From the NCBI RefSeq assembly GCF_000613285.1, contig NZ_BAIN01000006.1:23117-87116 (forward strand): DNA of 64,000 nucleotides, given 5' to 3'. The stretch is from Acetobacter papayae JCM 25143 (lineage in GTDB: Bacteria; Pseudomonadota; Alphaproteobacteria; Acetobacterales; Acetobacteraceae). Below the pieces are notes generated by a model, which was not told where the DNA came from, made no database searches, and saw only the letters and a list, made by a program, of their open reading frames with translations. The translations under genes and the position numbers were made by a program. Every line of letters starts with the position of its first letter. The stretch's first letter is position 1. This document shows positions 51,155 through 60,919 of this stretch, one piece after another.

Positions 51155-51746
51155 TAAACCGGGCGATGGCCTCAACGCCTTCACCGGCGCGGATATTGGT
51201 GAACACAAAGGGGCGTTCGCCGCGCATGCGGCGGCTGTCACGGTCCATAACAGCCAGATCAGCCCCCACATGTGGGGCCAGATCGATCTTGTTGATCACC
51301 AGTAGGTCGCTGCGGGTAATGCCCGGCCCGCCTTTGCGCGGAATTTTGTCACCAGCCGAAACATCGATGACGTAAATGGTCAGGTCCGCCAGTTCCGGGC
51401 TGAAGGTAGCGGCTAGGTTATCGCCCCCGCTTTCGACCAGAATAAGCTCCAGCCCCTCAAAACGCGCCGTCAGCTCGGCAACACCGGCCAGATTGATGCT
51501 CGCATCCTCCCGGATAGCCGTATGGGGGCAGCCACCGGTTTCAATCCCCATAATGCGCTCTGACGGCAGGGAGCCAGCACGGGTCAGGAATTCAGCATCT
51601 TCGCGGGTATAGATGTCATTGGTTATGGCTGCGATATTGTAGTCTGCCCGGAAATGGCGGCATAGCGCATCCATCAGCGCAGTCTTGCCCGTGCCTACTG
51701 GCCCACCAATGCCGACCCGTAGCGGGCCGTATTTTGCTTTTGTCAT
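51132..51746 (-). CDS. ureG: urease accessory GTPase UreG
   Basis: Delivers nickel to apo-urease using GTP. The P-loop [18 protein letters not shown], the metal-binding [18 protein letters not shown] (CPH motif), [20 protein letters not shown] and [13 protein letters not shown] are diagnostic. Start at 51746 (MTKAKYGPL), overlapping the ureF stop by 4 bases. It is intact at 204 residues. Last gene of the ureDABCEFG operon. Confidence 0.96.
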   Translation of the reverse strand: MTKAKYGPLRVGIGGPVGTGKTALMDALCRHFRADYNIAAITNDIYTREDAEFLTRAGSLPSERIMGIETGGCPHTAIREDASINLAGVAELTARFEGLELILVESGGDNLAATFSPELADLTIYVIDVSAGDKIPRKGGPGITRSDLLVINKIDLAPHVGADLAVMDRDSRRMRGERPFVFTNIRAGEGVEAIARFIIEQGGL

Positions 51747-52474
51747 GTTCTGAAAAGCCTCGTTCCCTGTGTTTCGTGGTGCATGGCCGCTAGATCCGAG
51801 CGGAAACACGCCGTGCCCACATCATCCAGCCCACATTGTTCCGTCTGTCGTGCCGCTTCCAGTATGGCCTTTTCCAGCCGGGCCTGCGCGCGCAGGCCAT
51901 CGGTCTGGCCAAGCGGCACAAGCCTGACAGCGGCAGAGACCAAAGCCGCGACCGCCATGTGCCCGGCAGCCTGTACCGCCTGCCGGGCATGCGCACCACC
52001 TCGGCGAAAAACAGCCCCCTGTGCAACAGGTAGCGGCCAGCGCGTGGCAGGGTTACGCGCTAGCATAAGACTGTCATCCCATACTGATGCGGCCTTGAGA
52101 AAAGCCTCGCCCTGATAAACCGTTTCCTCATACCGCTCACGTGAGGAGGTACAGGCGCAGGCATATGCGGCAATTTCTTCCAATTGCCGTATATCCTGCC
52201 CAGCCAGCCAGGCATGACGGACGAAAATCATATCCACCCGCAAACTGCCATAAGCCAGCAAAGCGCTGATCCAGTCCACTAGGCTATCGAGTGCCGTGAT
52301 GTCTCCCGTTTCCACTGCCCATTCCAGCGCATGGCTGTAGGCAAAGCCGCCGGTTGGAAATGCTGGAGAAACCCATGAAAGCAGGCACAGGAAATCCTGC
52401 CCGTTGCCGTTGCTTTCTACCATGCTCTCGGGCTGTGTAAGCGGATCAGGGGCCGCCTTAGTGCCCATGGTCAT
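51743..52474 (-). CDS. ureF: urease accessory protein UreF
   Basis: Helical scaffold that with UreD and UreG activates urease. [20 protein letters not shown] near the N-terminus is the family hallmark (SPAFPxGGFxYSHGLE type), and [14 protein letters not shown] occurs in the C-terminal half. It starts within the 3' end of ureE, at 52474 or the ATG at 52468. It is intact at about 243 residues. Confidence 0.94.
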   Translation of the reverse strand: MTMGTKAAPDPLTQPESMVESNGNGQDFLCLLSWVSPAFPTGGFAYSHALEWAVETGDITALDSLVDWISALLAYGSLRVDMIFVRHAWLAGQDIRQLEEIAAYACACTSSRERYEETVYQGEAFLKAASVWDDSLMLARNPATRWPLPVAQGAVFRRGGAHARQAVQAAGHMAVAALVSAAVRLVPLGQTDGLRAQARLEKAILEAARQTEQCGLDDVGTACFRSDLAAMHHETQGTRLFRT

Positions 52475-52913
52475 GATGGCGCTGGGCATAGGCCCCACCT
52501 TCGGGGTCGAACGCCGCTTCTATGTGGTGCACATGCGCCCCTAATCCACGGAGCATTTCAGCAATAACATGGTCTTCACGCACCAGAATACGCCCGGCTT
52601 CTATGGCTGCGGGCAGATGGCGGTTGCCGATATGCCAAGCCAGTTGCAGAAGATGCAACGGCGTATGGGCCGTGATTTCCATCAATTGCTCTGGCAAGGC
52701 ATGCACGCAAATCAGGCGTCCATCATCAAGCTTCAGGCCATCTCCCTCACGCAGCAGGCGCGGGTGCTCCAGTTCCAGCATGACCCGCTCGCCAGATTGC
52801 AGGGCAAGGCTCGCGCGCCTGCGGTGCCGTCCTTCATAATCAGCGGTGAAGCTATCCACCGCTGATTCCTTGCTCCAGCTTCCCGCAGCCAGAATATCGA
52901 CAATATAACGCAT
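52458..52913 (-). CDS. ureE: urease accessory nickel carrier UreE
   Basis: Nickel metallochaperone. The N-terminal peptide-binding-like domain carries [16 protein letters not shown] sequence and [11 protein letters not shown]. The C-terminal ferredoxin-like domain has [15 protein letters not shown] and [19 protein letters not shown], ending in a short His tail (QRHHDHGH). It is intact at 151 residues. The ATG overlaps the corrected ureC stop (TGATG). Confidence 0.94.
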   Translation of the reverse strand: MRYIVDILAAGSWSKESAVDSFTADYEGRHRRRASLALQSGERVMLELEHPRLLREGDGLKLDDGRLICVHALPEQLMEITAHTPLHLLQLAWHIGNRHLPAAIEAGRILVREDHVIAEMLRGLGAHVHHIEAAFDPEGGAYAQRHHDHGH

Positions 52914-54618
52914 CAGAACAGGAAATACCTCTGGGCCATGGTAGAACGTCCGCCGCCTCGCAGGTGAGCAGCACGCCATCGGCCCGAACTTCATAGGTTT
53001 CGGAATCCACTTCGATATGTGGTGTGGCGCTATTGTGGATCATGCTGCGCTTGCCAATGCCCCCGCGCGTATTGCACACGGCCGACAGCGGCCTGCGCAG
53101 CCCCAGAGAGCGTGCAATGTTGTTTTCAAGCGCTGCCTTGGAAACAAAGGTCAGGCTCGTGTGCAGGCGGGCACCGCCATATGCCCCGAACATCATCCGC
53201 CCATAAACCGGCTGGGGCGTGGGAATGGAGGCGTTGGGGTCTCCCATCATGGCGTAGGCAATAGCCCCACCCTTGATGATCATATCGGGTTTGACGCCAA
53301 AAAAGGCCGGGGTCCACAAGACCAGATCAGCCAGCTTGCCCGCTTCAACCGACCCCACTTCATGCGCCAAACCATGGGCGATAGCGGGGTTGATGGTGTA
53401 TTTGGCAATATAGCGCTTAACGCGGTTGTTGTCCGCTTCGCCATCACCCGGCAGTGCGCCACGCTGCACTTTCATCTTGTGGGCGGTCTGCCATGTGCGT
53501 AGCGGCACCTCGCCCACACGGCCCATGGCCTGACTGTCGGAAGACATCATCGACAGGGCACCCATGTCGTGAAAAATATCCTCGGCCGCAATGGTCTCGC
53601 GGCGGATACGACTTTCCGCAAAGGCAATATCTTCGGGCACGCGAGCATCGAGATGGTGGCAGACCATCAGCATGTCCAGATGTTCGTCGAGTGTGTTGCG
53701 GGTATACGGCCGTGTCGGGTTGGTGGAAGACGGCAGCACGTTGGGCAACCCCGCCACACGGATGATATCAGGCGCGTGCCCGCCCCCTGCCCCTTCGGTA
53801 TGGAAGGCGTGGATGGTGCGGCCTTCAAACGCGGCTATGGTGTCTTCCACAAAGCCGCTTTCATTGAGCGTGTCGGTATGGATCATAACCTGCACGTCCA
53901 TACGGTCAGCCACGTCAAGACAGCAGTTGATGGCGGCGGGGGTTGATCCCCAGTCTTCATGCAGTTTCAGGCATGACGCCCCAGCCCGCACCATTTCCTC
54001 CAGCGCCTCGGGGCGGGAGGCATTGCCTTTGCCCGCAAAGGCCAGATTGACGGGGAAATCTTCCGCCGCTTGAATCATGCGTGACAGATGCCACGGGCCG
54101 GGCGTGCAGGTTGTGGCTGCCGTGCCCGTAGCCGGGCCGGTGCCGCCGCCCACCATGGTGGTGATACCCGAGGCCAGAGCTTCTTCAACCTGCTGGGGGC
54201 AGATGAAATGGATATGGCTGTCCACCCCGCCCGCGGTTAGGATTTTACCTTCCCCGGCAATGATTTCGGTCCCCGGCCCCACGATAATATCGACACCGGG
54301 CTGGATATCTGGATTGCCTGCCTTGCCAATGGCCGCAATGCGCCCGTCACGCAGGGCTACATCGGCTTTGACAATGCCCCAGTAGTCAATAATCAGCGCG
54401 TTGGTGATAACCGTATCAGCCGCTCCTTCGGCCCGCGAGACCTGTGACTGGCCCATGCCGTCACGGATGGTCTTGCCGCCGCCAAAGCGTACTTCCTCGC
54501 CGTAGATGGTGTAGTCTTTCTCCACCTCGACCAGCAGGGCCGTATCGGCCAGACGCACCCGGTCACCCACGGTGGGGCCAAACTGGGCTGCGTATTCGAA
54601 ACGCGAAAGACGTGTCAT
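52913..54618 (-). CDS. ureC: urease alpha subunit UreC (one frameshift near the 3' end)
   Basis: Catalytic subunit hydrolysing urea with a nickel pair. The blocks [51 protein letters not shown] and [15 protein letters not shown] lie in order, followed by [20 protein letters not shown] (flap His) and [11 protein letters not shown]. Near 52942 one base is lost; the restored tail MAQRYFLF ends at 52913, the canonical C-terminus of UreC. Corrected length is about 568 residues, normal. The start overlaps the ureB stop by 4 bases. Confidence 0.96.
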
Positions 54619-54959
54619 GCTCCCAGTCTCCCCATGACTTCCCCACGGAACCCGATCACCCGCCGCTTGCCACGCAGGGGCACGAGTGTCACCTCACGCT
54701 CCTGCCCCGGTTCAAACCGCAGGGCCCCGCCGGATGGCACGTCCAGCCGCCAGCCCCGTGTGCGCAGGCGGTCGAACACCAGTGCGGGATTGACCTCCGC
54801 GAAGTGATAATGGCTCCCCACCTGCACGGGCCTGTCTCCCGTATTGGTTACGGACACCACCATGCGGGGCTGGCCTTCATTGAGGGCGATATCGCCCTCG
54901 CCCACGAGAAATTCTCCCGGCACGGCACCGGGGGGCAGCGGATCATCGTATCGGGTCAT
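54615..54959 (-). CDS. ureB: urease beta subunit UreB
   Basis: Structural subunit. It begins with [20 protein letters not shown], followed by [20 protein letters not shown], the [20 protein letters not shown] block and [14 protein letters not shown]. It is intact at 114 residues. It overlaps ureA by 17 bases and ureC by 4. Confidence 0.95.
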   Translation of the reverse strand: MTRYDDPLPPGAVPGEFLVGEGDIALNEGQPRMVVSVTNTGDRPVQVGSHYHFAEVNPALVFDRLRTRGWRLDVPSGGALRFEPGQEREVTLVPLRGKRRVIGFRGEVMGRLGA

Positions 54960-55245
54960 GGACTGTCACCAGCTTTGTGCCATCGGGAAAGGTTGCTTCC
55001 ACCTGAACATCATGGATCATTTCCGGCACGCCACGCATAACCTGAGCGCGCGTGAGCACATGCCCACCACTTTCCATCAGCTCAGCCACGCTGCGCCCAT
55101 CACGCGCACCTTCCACTACATGATCCGTAATCAGCGCCACGGCCTCAGGGTAGTTCAGCAGAACCCCTCGTTCCAGCCTGCGACGCGCCACCACGGCCGC
55201 CATGGCGATAAGCAGCTTGTCTTTCTCGCGCGGGAGCAGATTCAT
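54943..55245 (-). CDS. ureA: urease gamma subunit UreA
   Basis: Structural subunit. It starts [20 protein letters not shown] with [40 protein letters not shown] and [20 protein letters not shown]. It is intact at exactly 100 residues, the standard length. Confidence 0.96.
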   Translation of the reverse strand: MNLLPREKDKLLIAMAAVVARRRLERGVLLNYPEAVALITDHVVEGARDGRSVAELMESGGHVLTRAQVMRGVPEMIHDVQVEATFPDGTKLVTVHDPIR

Positions 55246-55281
55246 CGTCCTGTCCGGTCCTTGTTCCCTGATGAAATTGAT

Positions 55282-56103
55282 TTATGTGCGCCAGGTCACA
55301 GGCGCAGCTTTTTCGGCGCGCAGATGCGCCACAAGACTATGGCAGGCCTGCTCAAGCCGCCAGCTACTGGTTGCCAGCCCTCGCACCACCAGCATACCGT
55401 TCCAGGCCGAGGCTGCCAGATCAACGGCATCATACTGACAACATAGGGCGCGTATCTCCGCCAGTTGTGCTTCGGCCTCGGGCGCTACCAAAACGAGGGT
55501 CGCCACTGCCATCTGCCCGGCGGCTACCGCAGCCCGGCCAAAAAACGTGGCCATATCGTCACCTTCGATTGCCAGACGGTCTTCCAGCAGTGGGCGGCCC
55601 TCCCGCCTGATCGATAGGGTGTCACGCAGGTTGAGCTGTTTGAGCACTTCGCCAGAGGCAGAGCGGCCAAAAATCCTGTTTTCAAGGTAGAGAAACCGTG
55701 ATGACCCGGCCATTTCAACGTTCATCCGCCGTTCAAGGTGGCTGTGGTCGAAAAAAATGGTCCCGTGGGGCAGCCATTCCAGCGTGGCATCGGGTTCGAT
55801 TGTGCATGACACATTGATACACGCAGCCTGCTCACCCGGCCGTGCCCGGTAGATCCGTTCCGCCGCCTGAGAGGTTACGACCAGTTCGGTCCCTGCGCGG
55901 CAGTGTATGTGCCCGTCGATCCGGTCACCTGCGACAATGCCGCCCGAAATATTGACCGTGACGGCTTCCAGCCCCGTACGGGCTACACGTGGAAACAGCA
56001 GGCGGCAGCACCCCCCCTGCGCCAGATCAGCACAACGCGTCCGGCCTTCTTTGTTCTGGACGGTCAGGCCGAAGCGTCCCTGCGCGCGCTGGAGGCTGCT
56101 CAC
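55282..56103 (-). CDS. ureD: urease accessory protein UreD
   Basis: Scaffold protein for apo-urease activation. The blocks CRLLFPRVARTGLEAVTVNI, SGGIVAGDRIDGHIHC, VVTSQAAERIYRARPGEQ and EWLPHGTIFFDHSHLERRMN are typical of UreD/UreH. It is intact at 273 residues. It is the first gene of the urease operon, 36 bases upstream of ureA. Its promoter should lie in the 56104-56363 spacer. Confidence 0.93.
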   Translation of the reverse strand: MSSLQRAQGRFGLTVQNKEGRTRCADLAQGGCCRLLFPRVARTGLEAVTVNISGGIVAGDRIDGHIHCRAGTELVVTSQAAERIYRARPGEQAACINVSCTIEPDATLEWLPHGTIFFDHSHLERRMNVEMAGSSRFLYLENRIFGRSASGEVLKQLNLRDTLSIRREGRPLLEDRLAIEGDDMATFFGRAAVAAGQMAVATLVLVAPEAEAQLAEIRALCCQYDAVDLAASAWNGMLVVRGLATSSWRLEQACHSLVAHLRAEKAAPVTWRT

Positions 56104-56242
56104 CTGTTTTTTCCCGTTTCCGCACTGTCTGTTGCTATGATGTGATTATGACGATGGCGCAAAAAACCTGCCGGTTCAATCCCTTTCCCAGTGTCGCGTA
56201 TCCGTAGAATTGCGTATGGCGCAGAACGGTTAAAGCAGTCCG

Positions 56243-56258
56243 CCTCTTTGCAAAGAGG
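56243..56258. promoter_or_regulatory. perfect 16-base palindrome upstream of the symporter gene
   Basis: CCTCTTTGCAAAGAGG is a perfect palindrome in the 260-base spacer between ureD and the symporter. The size and symmetry suit a dimeric regulator site. It could serve either divergent gene. The rest of the spacer (56104-56363) shows no gene. Confidence 0.4.
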
Positions 56259-56363
56259 GTAAATACAGGTTAACTTGCGGAACTCTGGGCACGGTTTCCG
56301 CTATAACAAGGAAATTCCAGAAGCACATACGTCGCTAAAAACAAAAACAGAAAGAGTAGCAGA

Positions 56364-57664
56364 GTGCTTCCTTCCCCTTCGCCCCTCGCCGGGTCTCATC
56401 AGCGTTTTCTTTATCTTCAGGTCATCATCGCGGTTATTGCCGGTGTTGTTGTTGGCGTTCTGTTTCCGTCTTTCGGCGCGTCGCTCAAGCCGCTTGGAGA
56501 TGGCTTCGTCAAGCTGATCAAGATGGTGATCGCGCCGGTTATTTTTCTGACCGTGTGCACCGGCATTGCCGGTATGGCGGACCTGAAGCAGACCGGCCGG
56601 ATCGCGGGCAAGGCGATGCTCTACTTCCTGTTTTTTTCAACACTCGCACTTGTGATTGGCATGGTTGTGGCCAATGTCGTGCGGCCCGGTGCGGGGATGC
56701 ATATTCGGGCTGATAGTCTGGATACGCATTCGGTCAGCCAGTTTATTGCCGCCGCACAGGAGCATCACAGCTTCTCGGATTTTCTGCTCCAGATTATCCC
56801 CCCCACCACCGCAGGGGCCTTTACATCGGGTGAAATCCTGCAGGTGTTGTTGGTGGCCATTCTGTTCGGCATCAGCCTTGCCCGTATGGGCACGGCGGGG
56901 GAAAGCGTGCTGAACCTGTTCCGCAGCCTGACGGAAATGATTTTTGGCGTAGTGCGGCTGGTCATGTATCTCGCCCCGGTAGGGGCTTTCGGGGCCATGG
57001 CTTTCACGATCGGTAAGTTCGGTATTGGCACCGTTTTGCACCTGATCGGCCTTGTTCTGGCGTTTTACCTCACCGCCATTCTGTTTGTCGGTCTTGTGCT
57101 GGGGCTGGTCGCGCGTCTGGCTGGTTTCAGCATTATCCGCCTGCTGGTTTTCATCAAGGAAGAACTGCTGATCGTGCTGGGCACGAGTTCGTCTGAATCC
57201 GCCCTACCCGGCTTATCGCCAAGCTTGAACAGGCGGGCTGCAACCAGGGTATTGTCGGGCTTGTGGTGCCGATGGGCTACTCCTTCAACCTTGATGGCAC
57301 GAATATCTACATGACCCTGTCAGCCCTGTTCATTGCACAGGCAACGGATATTCACCTGTCTTTCAGCGAACAGATTGCCCTGCTGCTTGTCGCCATGGTC
57401 AGCTCCAAGGGCGCTGCCGGGGTAACGGGAGCCGGGTTCATTACTCTGGCCGCAACGCTTTCCGTCGTGCCCAGCGTGCCTGTTGGTGGCATGGCCCTTA
57501 TTCTGGGTATCGACCGCTTTATGTCCGAATGCCGGTCTCTGACCAACCTGATCGGCAACGCGGTCGCCGCAATTGTGATCTCGCGCTGGGAAAACGCGCT
57601 GGATGACAAAAAACTGCACGATGCTCTGCATGGACAGGGCACGGCAGAAATCATTGAACAATAA
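56364..57664 (+). CDS. dicarboxylate/amino acid:cation symporter, DctA/GltP type (one frameshift)
   Basis: Sodium- or proton-coupled C4-dicarboxylate or glutamate symporter of the DAACS family. It begins at a GTG (56364) with [18 protein letters not shown], then [20 protein letters not shown] and the serine-rich [11 protein letters not shown] hairpin. Near 57208 one base is lost, joining it to [11 protein letters not shown], the [20 protein letters not shown] block, [20 protein letters not shown] and [20 protein letters not shown]. Corrected length is about 434 residues, complete. DctA identity is likely but the substrate is not proven. Confidence 0.91.
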
Positions 57665-57703
57665 TAAGAAAAAGAAAAACCAATGATCAGATATTCAGCC
57701 CTT

Positions 57704-57794
57704 GCCCCGCCCTGTCCACAGACCTGCGTAGTGGTTTATAGGCCGCTATGCCGGAACGCCTGATAGCGCAGCGATAAACCGGCGGGGCCTACGC
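57704..57794 (+). ncRNA. compact structured element upstream of the porin gene
   Basis: Four complementary pairs fall within 91 bases: GCCCCGCC (57704-57711) with GGCGGGGC (57781-57788), GCGTAG (57726-57731) with CTACGC (57789-57794), GGTTTAT (57733-57739) with ATAAACC (57774-57780) and CGCTAT (57744-57749) with ATAGCG (57763-57768). The first two cross each other, so they form either a pseudoknot or two exclusive folds. It could be a leader RNA or a small RNA; no known family was recognised. The rest of 57665-57940 shows nothing else. Confidence 0.45.
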
Positions 57795-57940
57795 CCACAT
57801 TCATTGTAACGAGACCTCGGTTCGGCACGCATTGTGTGTGTTCGTCTGCGTCCCGCCATTTGCTGCTTCTGCGGCCTGTATCCGTACGCCTGTTCTTGCG
57901 GCGGCGGTATCGGCCTGCAATCGGTTTGTGGATTATCGTC

Positions 57941-59556
57941 ATGCAAACAGAAATGCTTCCGCACGCGGCTGCCTGTCACGGGTCGCGCCATTACTCACGT
58001 CGTTTTTCCTGTTGGAACAAGAACTCATACACGCTGGCGCTTACCGCCCTCATGGGCGCTGGCCTGTCTGGCGAGCCCTTGAGGCTCATGCGGCTGAACC
58101 AGCCGCCAGTGCTTCCACACAGATTACGGGGCCTTCTACGGTTTCTTCCAGCCCGGTTGCGGCACCGGCAACCGTCAGGCTCATGCCAAACCCAAGCGGC
58201 CCATTGCCGAAGAACATCTGGATTCATGGTTCCAGACGGTCAGCCTGTCCTACCTGCTTAGCCATAATGCCGATGCGCTGCGCAGGCAGGATGTCAGTGC
58301 GGGGTATTTCGTGTCTGAACAGGCGGGGGGCAACCTTGTTCCCGCCCTCAAGCCCTGGCGTGAGCGCCTGCGCGACAAGGGGTTCAGCTTCGAGTTTACC
58401 TATAAGGGCGAAGGCATGGGCAATATCGCCGGCGGTATTTCAAAGGGTATGGATTATACCCATGAGGTACGTGCCAGCATGCTGTTCGACCTTGGCAGGC
58501 TGACAGACTGGCATCCGCTGGAAGGCTGGTACCTGCATGGTATCGTCATGAACCGTGAAGGGCGTCAGGTCGGTTGGGACCATGTGGGAGAGCGCAATGT
58601 GCTTCTGACCGAAGTCTGGAGCATTCATGGTCCGGCGGCAGCGAGGCTTGCCGACCTGTATCTGGAAAAATCCTTCCTCAACAACCGTATCAACATCAAT
58701 GTGGGCCGTATCGCTATTACCCACACCTATGCGACATCGGTTCTGCTGTGCACTTTCATGACCATGTGCTCGGCCCCCATGGCCATTCGTGAACCGGCAG
58801 GCTGGAGCGTTTACCCCAAAACCTCATGGGGCGGTACGTTGCGTTTTCGCCCGACGCGCGACCTGACGCTCCGCACTGGCATTTACCGTATTGGCCCCAA
58901 GGTGCAGGACAATACCGGCTGGGCGTGGGGGAGCGAAACCGCGACCGGTATACAAACCCCCATCGAACTGACATGGGAACCTTTATCGGGCCCCAGAAGC
59001 TCCCCGGCCATTACAAGCTTGGCTATGGGCACGATACCTCCCCCTACCCTGATCTGATTGGCGTTATACCCGCGGCTTACGCCGGGTCCGTGGCGCGCCA
59101 TGCAGAAAAGGCACGCGATACGTTCTACATTGAGGCGGACCAAATGGTTTACCGCGCCAATGGGGAACACCAGATGGCGGGCGGTTATGTTCTCGCGGGG
59201 TTTGTCCATAACACCCCCAGTAACTCCACCTTTTCCAATGAGTTCTATTTCGGCACATCGCTGTTGGGGCTGGTGCCCGGTCGCCGCGGGACAGGGTGGG
59301 GATCATGTATTCCTACTACCAGCTCAGCCCCCGCCTGACCTATGGGCAGGAACTGCGTGAAGCTGCGGGTATGTCCATGGGGGCTTATGTCAACGCCCCA
59401 CAGACCCATTCCGCCATACTCGAAGCCTATTACGGTATTCCTGTAACCCCCGGTCTGGTTGTGACACCGGAATTTGAATACATGATGCGCCCGGGTGAAA
59501 CCTCGGTTATTCCCAATGCTGTGCTGGCTGGCCTGAAGGTGATTGCCGCTCTGTAA
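57941..59556 (+). CDS. OprB-type carbohydrate-selective porin (four frameshifts)
   Basis: Outer-membrane beta-barrel. The reading starts at 57941 with a signal-like N-terminus (hydrophobic YTLALTALMGAGLSG, cleavage likely at AHA-AEP), then SWFQTVSLSYLLSHNADALR, NLVPALKPWRERLRDKGFSF and EFTYKGEGMGNIAGGISKG, FLNNRININVGRI, and the barrel end YYQLSPRLTYGQELREAAGM with TPEFEYMMRPG. Frames change near 58078, 58130, 58978 and 59287, each by the equivalent of one lost base. Corrected length is about 540 residues. The N-terminal 60 residues are the least certain part. A tail such as VLAGLKVIAAL is typical of OprB. Confidence 0.78.
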
Positions 59557-59571
59557 TATCAACTCTTAACA

Positions 59572-59618
59572 GCGTTGGTTTCATACCGCATAAACACAGA
59601 CCTGTATGAGACCAACGC
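59572..59618. repeat. 15-bp inverted repeat after the porin gene
   Basis: GCGTTGGTTTCATAC (59572-59586) pairs with GTATGAGACCAACGC (59604-59618) along all 15 positions, one as G-U, with a 17-base loop. There is no T run after it, so it is not a classical terminator. It may protect the porin mRNA end, act as a rho-dependent stop, or bind a protein ahead of the MFS gene. Confidence 0.6.
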
Positions 59619-59689
59619 ATGCGTGCCTTTGTCCGAAATACGGCTGTGGTAAAGGCACGCCGCTTTTGCGGATAAAAGGAAGCCGTTTC

Positions 59690-60898
59690 ATGTCTCCCAC
59701 CACCCCGCCTGCTACCGCCTCCACCCCGCAAACGCCCATGAGCGTATTATACTGGCTGGTGGGGGCATTGTTCCTGTCTTACCTGTGTGTGGCCATGTCC
59801 ATGCCGACAACGGCCATTCAGGTTGCCACAAAACTGCATATGGGCAACGCCATGGCGGGGCTTGCCGTGGGTGTTGCTTTTGCTTCCACGATCCTGACAC
59901 GGGGTTTTGCCGGTCGGCTGGCCGACCAGAAAGGTGGACGGCACTGCATGGTGCTGGGGCTTGTACTGTACGCACTGAGCAGCCTTATCTGCATTGGGGC
60001 TACGTGGATTCAGGCTGCCGTACCGGGTTTTCTCGTGCTGATTTTGGGCCGCCTTGTGCTGGGATTGGGCGAAAGCCTGACAGTTGTTGGGCTGCTGGCA
60101 TGGAGCATCGGGTTGATGGGGCACCATCGCTCCGGGCGGGTTTTGTCCGTGGTGGGCATGGGCATGTATGGCTCGCTGGCCGCCGGTAGCCCGCTTGGAC
60201 TGGCCATTTACGACCACGCCGGATATCTGGGGGTTGGCCTTGCGTGTCTTGTAGCCCCTCTGGCCGGTCTGGTCATGGTAGTGCCGGTTGCTCCGGTTGC
60301 CCCCCACCCCGGTGAGCGCCAGCCGCTGACATCGGTTATTGCCCGTATCCGTGATCTTGGTTTTATCGTGTTCCTGCAAGGTATCGGTTTTGCGGCTATC
60401 GGTGCCTTCATGCCGCTGATTTTTCTGCATCAGCACTGGCCGCATGCCAGTCTGGGCCTGACATTTTTTGGCGGTGCTTTTGTGCTGGTGCGCGTAATGT
60501 GCGGCCACCTGCCTGATAAAATCGGGGGAGCGCGCGTTGCCGTGCTGTCCATGGGGGTGGAAACCTGCGGACAGCTCCTGCTGTGGAGTGCCACGGCACC
60601 GGGTCTGGCCCTTGTGGGAGCAGCGCTGACAGGGGCTGGCTGCTCCATGATTTTTCCTGCCATGGGTATGGAAGTCGTGCGCCGTGTTTCTCCGCATATG
60701 CGGGGGACGGCCATGGGCGGCTTTGCCGCTTTTCAGGATCTTGCCTATGGTGCCACCGGCCCCCTGACAGGCCTGCTGGCTGATAGAATGGGCGAGAACG
60801 TAGTGTTTCTGGTCGGAGCGCTAGCCGCCTGTGGCGGTTTTGAGCTGAGCCTTTCCCTGGCGCTGAAAGAAGCCCGCCAGACCAGGGAAAGTCCATGA
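59690..60898 (+). CDS. MFS transporter, YhhS/YfcJ-like
   Basis: Twelve-helix major-facilitator transporter. It shows PTTAIQVATKLHMGNAMAGL near the start, the loop 2-3 motif RGFAGRLADQKGGRH (GxLaDrxGxr type), LGRLVLGLGESLTVVGLLAW and MEVVRRVSPHMRGTAMGGFA. Start at 59690 with AAAGGA upstream. It is intact at 402 residues. The arabinose-efflux-like YhhS group is the best guess; the substrate is unknown. It converges on the efflux operon. Confidence 0.85.
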   Translation: MSPTTPPATASTPQTPMSVLYWLVGALFLSYLCVAMSMPTTAIQVATKLHMGNAMAGLAVGVAFASTILTRGFAGRLADQKGGRHCMVLGLVLYALSSLICIGATWIQAAVPGFLVLILGRLVLGLGESLTVVGLLAWSIGLMGHHRSGRVLSVVGMGMYGSLAAGSPLGLAIYDHAGYLGVGLACLVAPLAGLVMVVPVAPVAPHPGERQPLTSVIARIRDLGFIVFLQGIGFAAIGAFMPLIFLHQHWPHASLGLTFFGGAFVLVRVMCGHLPDKIGGARVAVLSMGVETCGQLLLWSATAPGLALVGAALTGAGCSMIFPAMGMEVVRRVSPHMRGTAMGGFAAFQDLAYGATGPLTGLLADRMGENVVFLVGALAACGGFELSLSLALKEARQTRESP

Positions 60899-60919
60899 AA
60901 ACGCAGCCCGAAGCAGCCG

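Noticed and set aside
54844..55446. 200-residue open frame on the plus strand
   Set aside because: It is antisense to ureB, ureA and the end of ureD, which are all intact and well recognised.
59747..60697. 316-residue open frame on the minus strand
   Set aside because: It is antisense to the MFS gene, very rich in His and Gln, and has no membrane or domain pattern.
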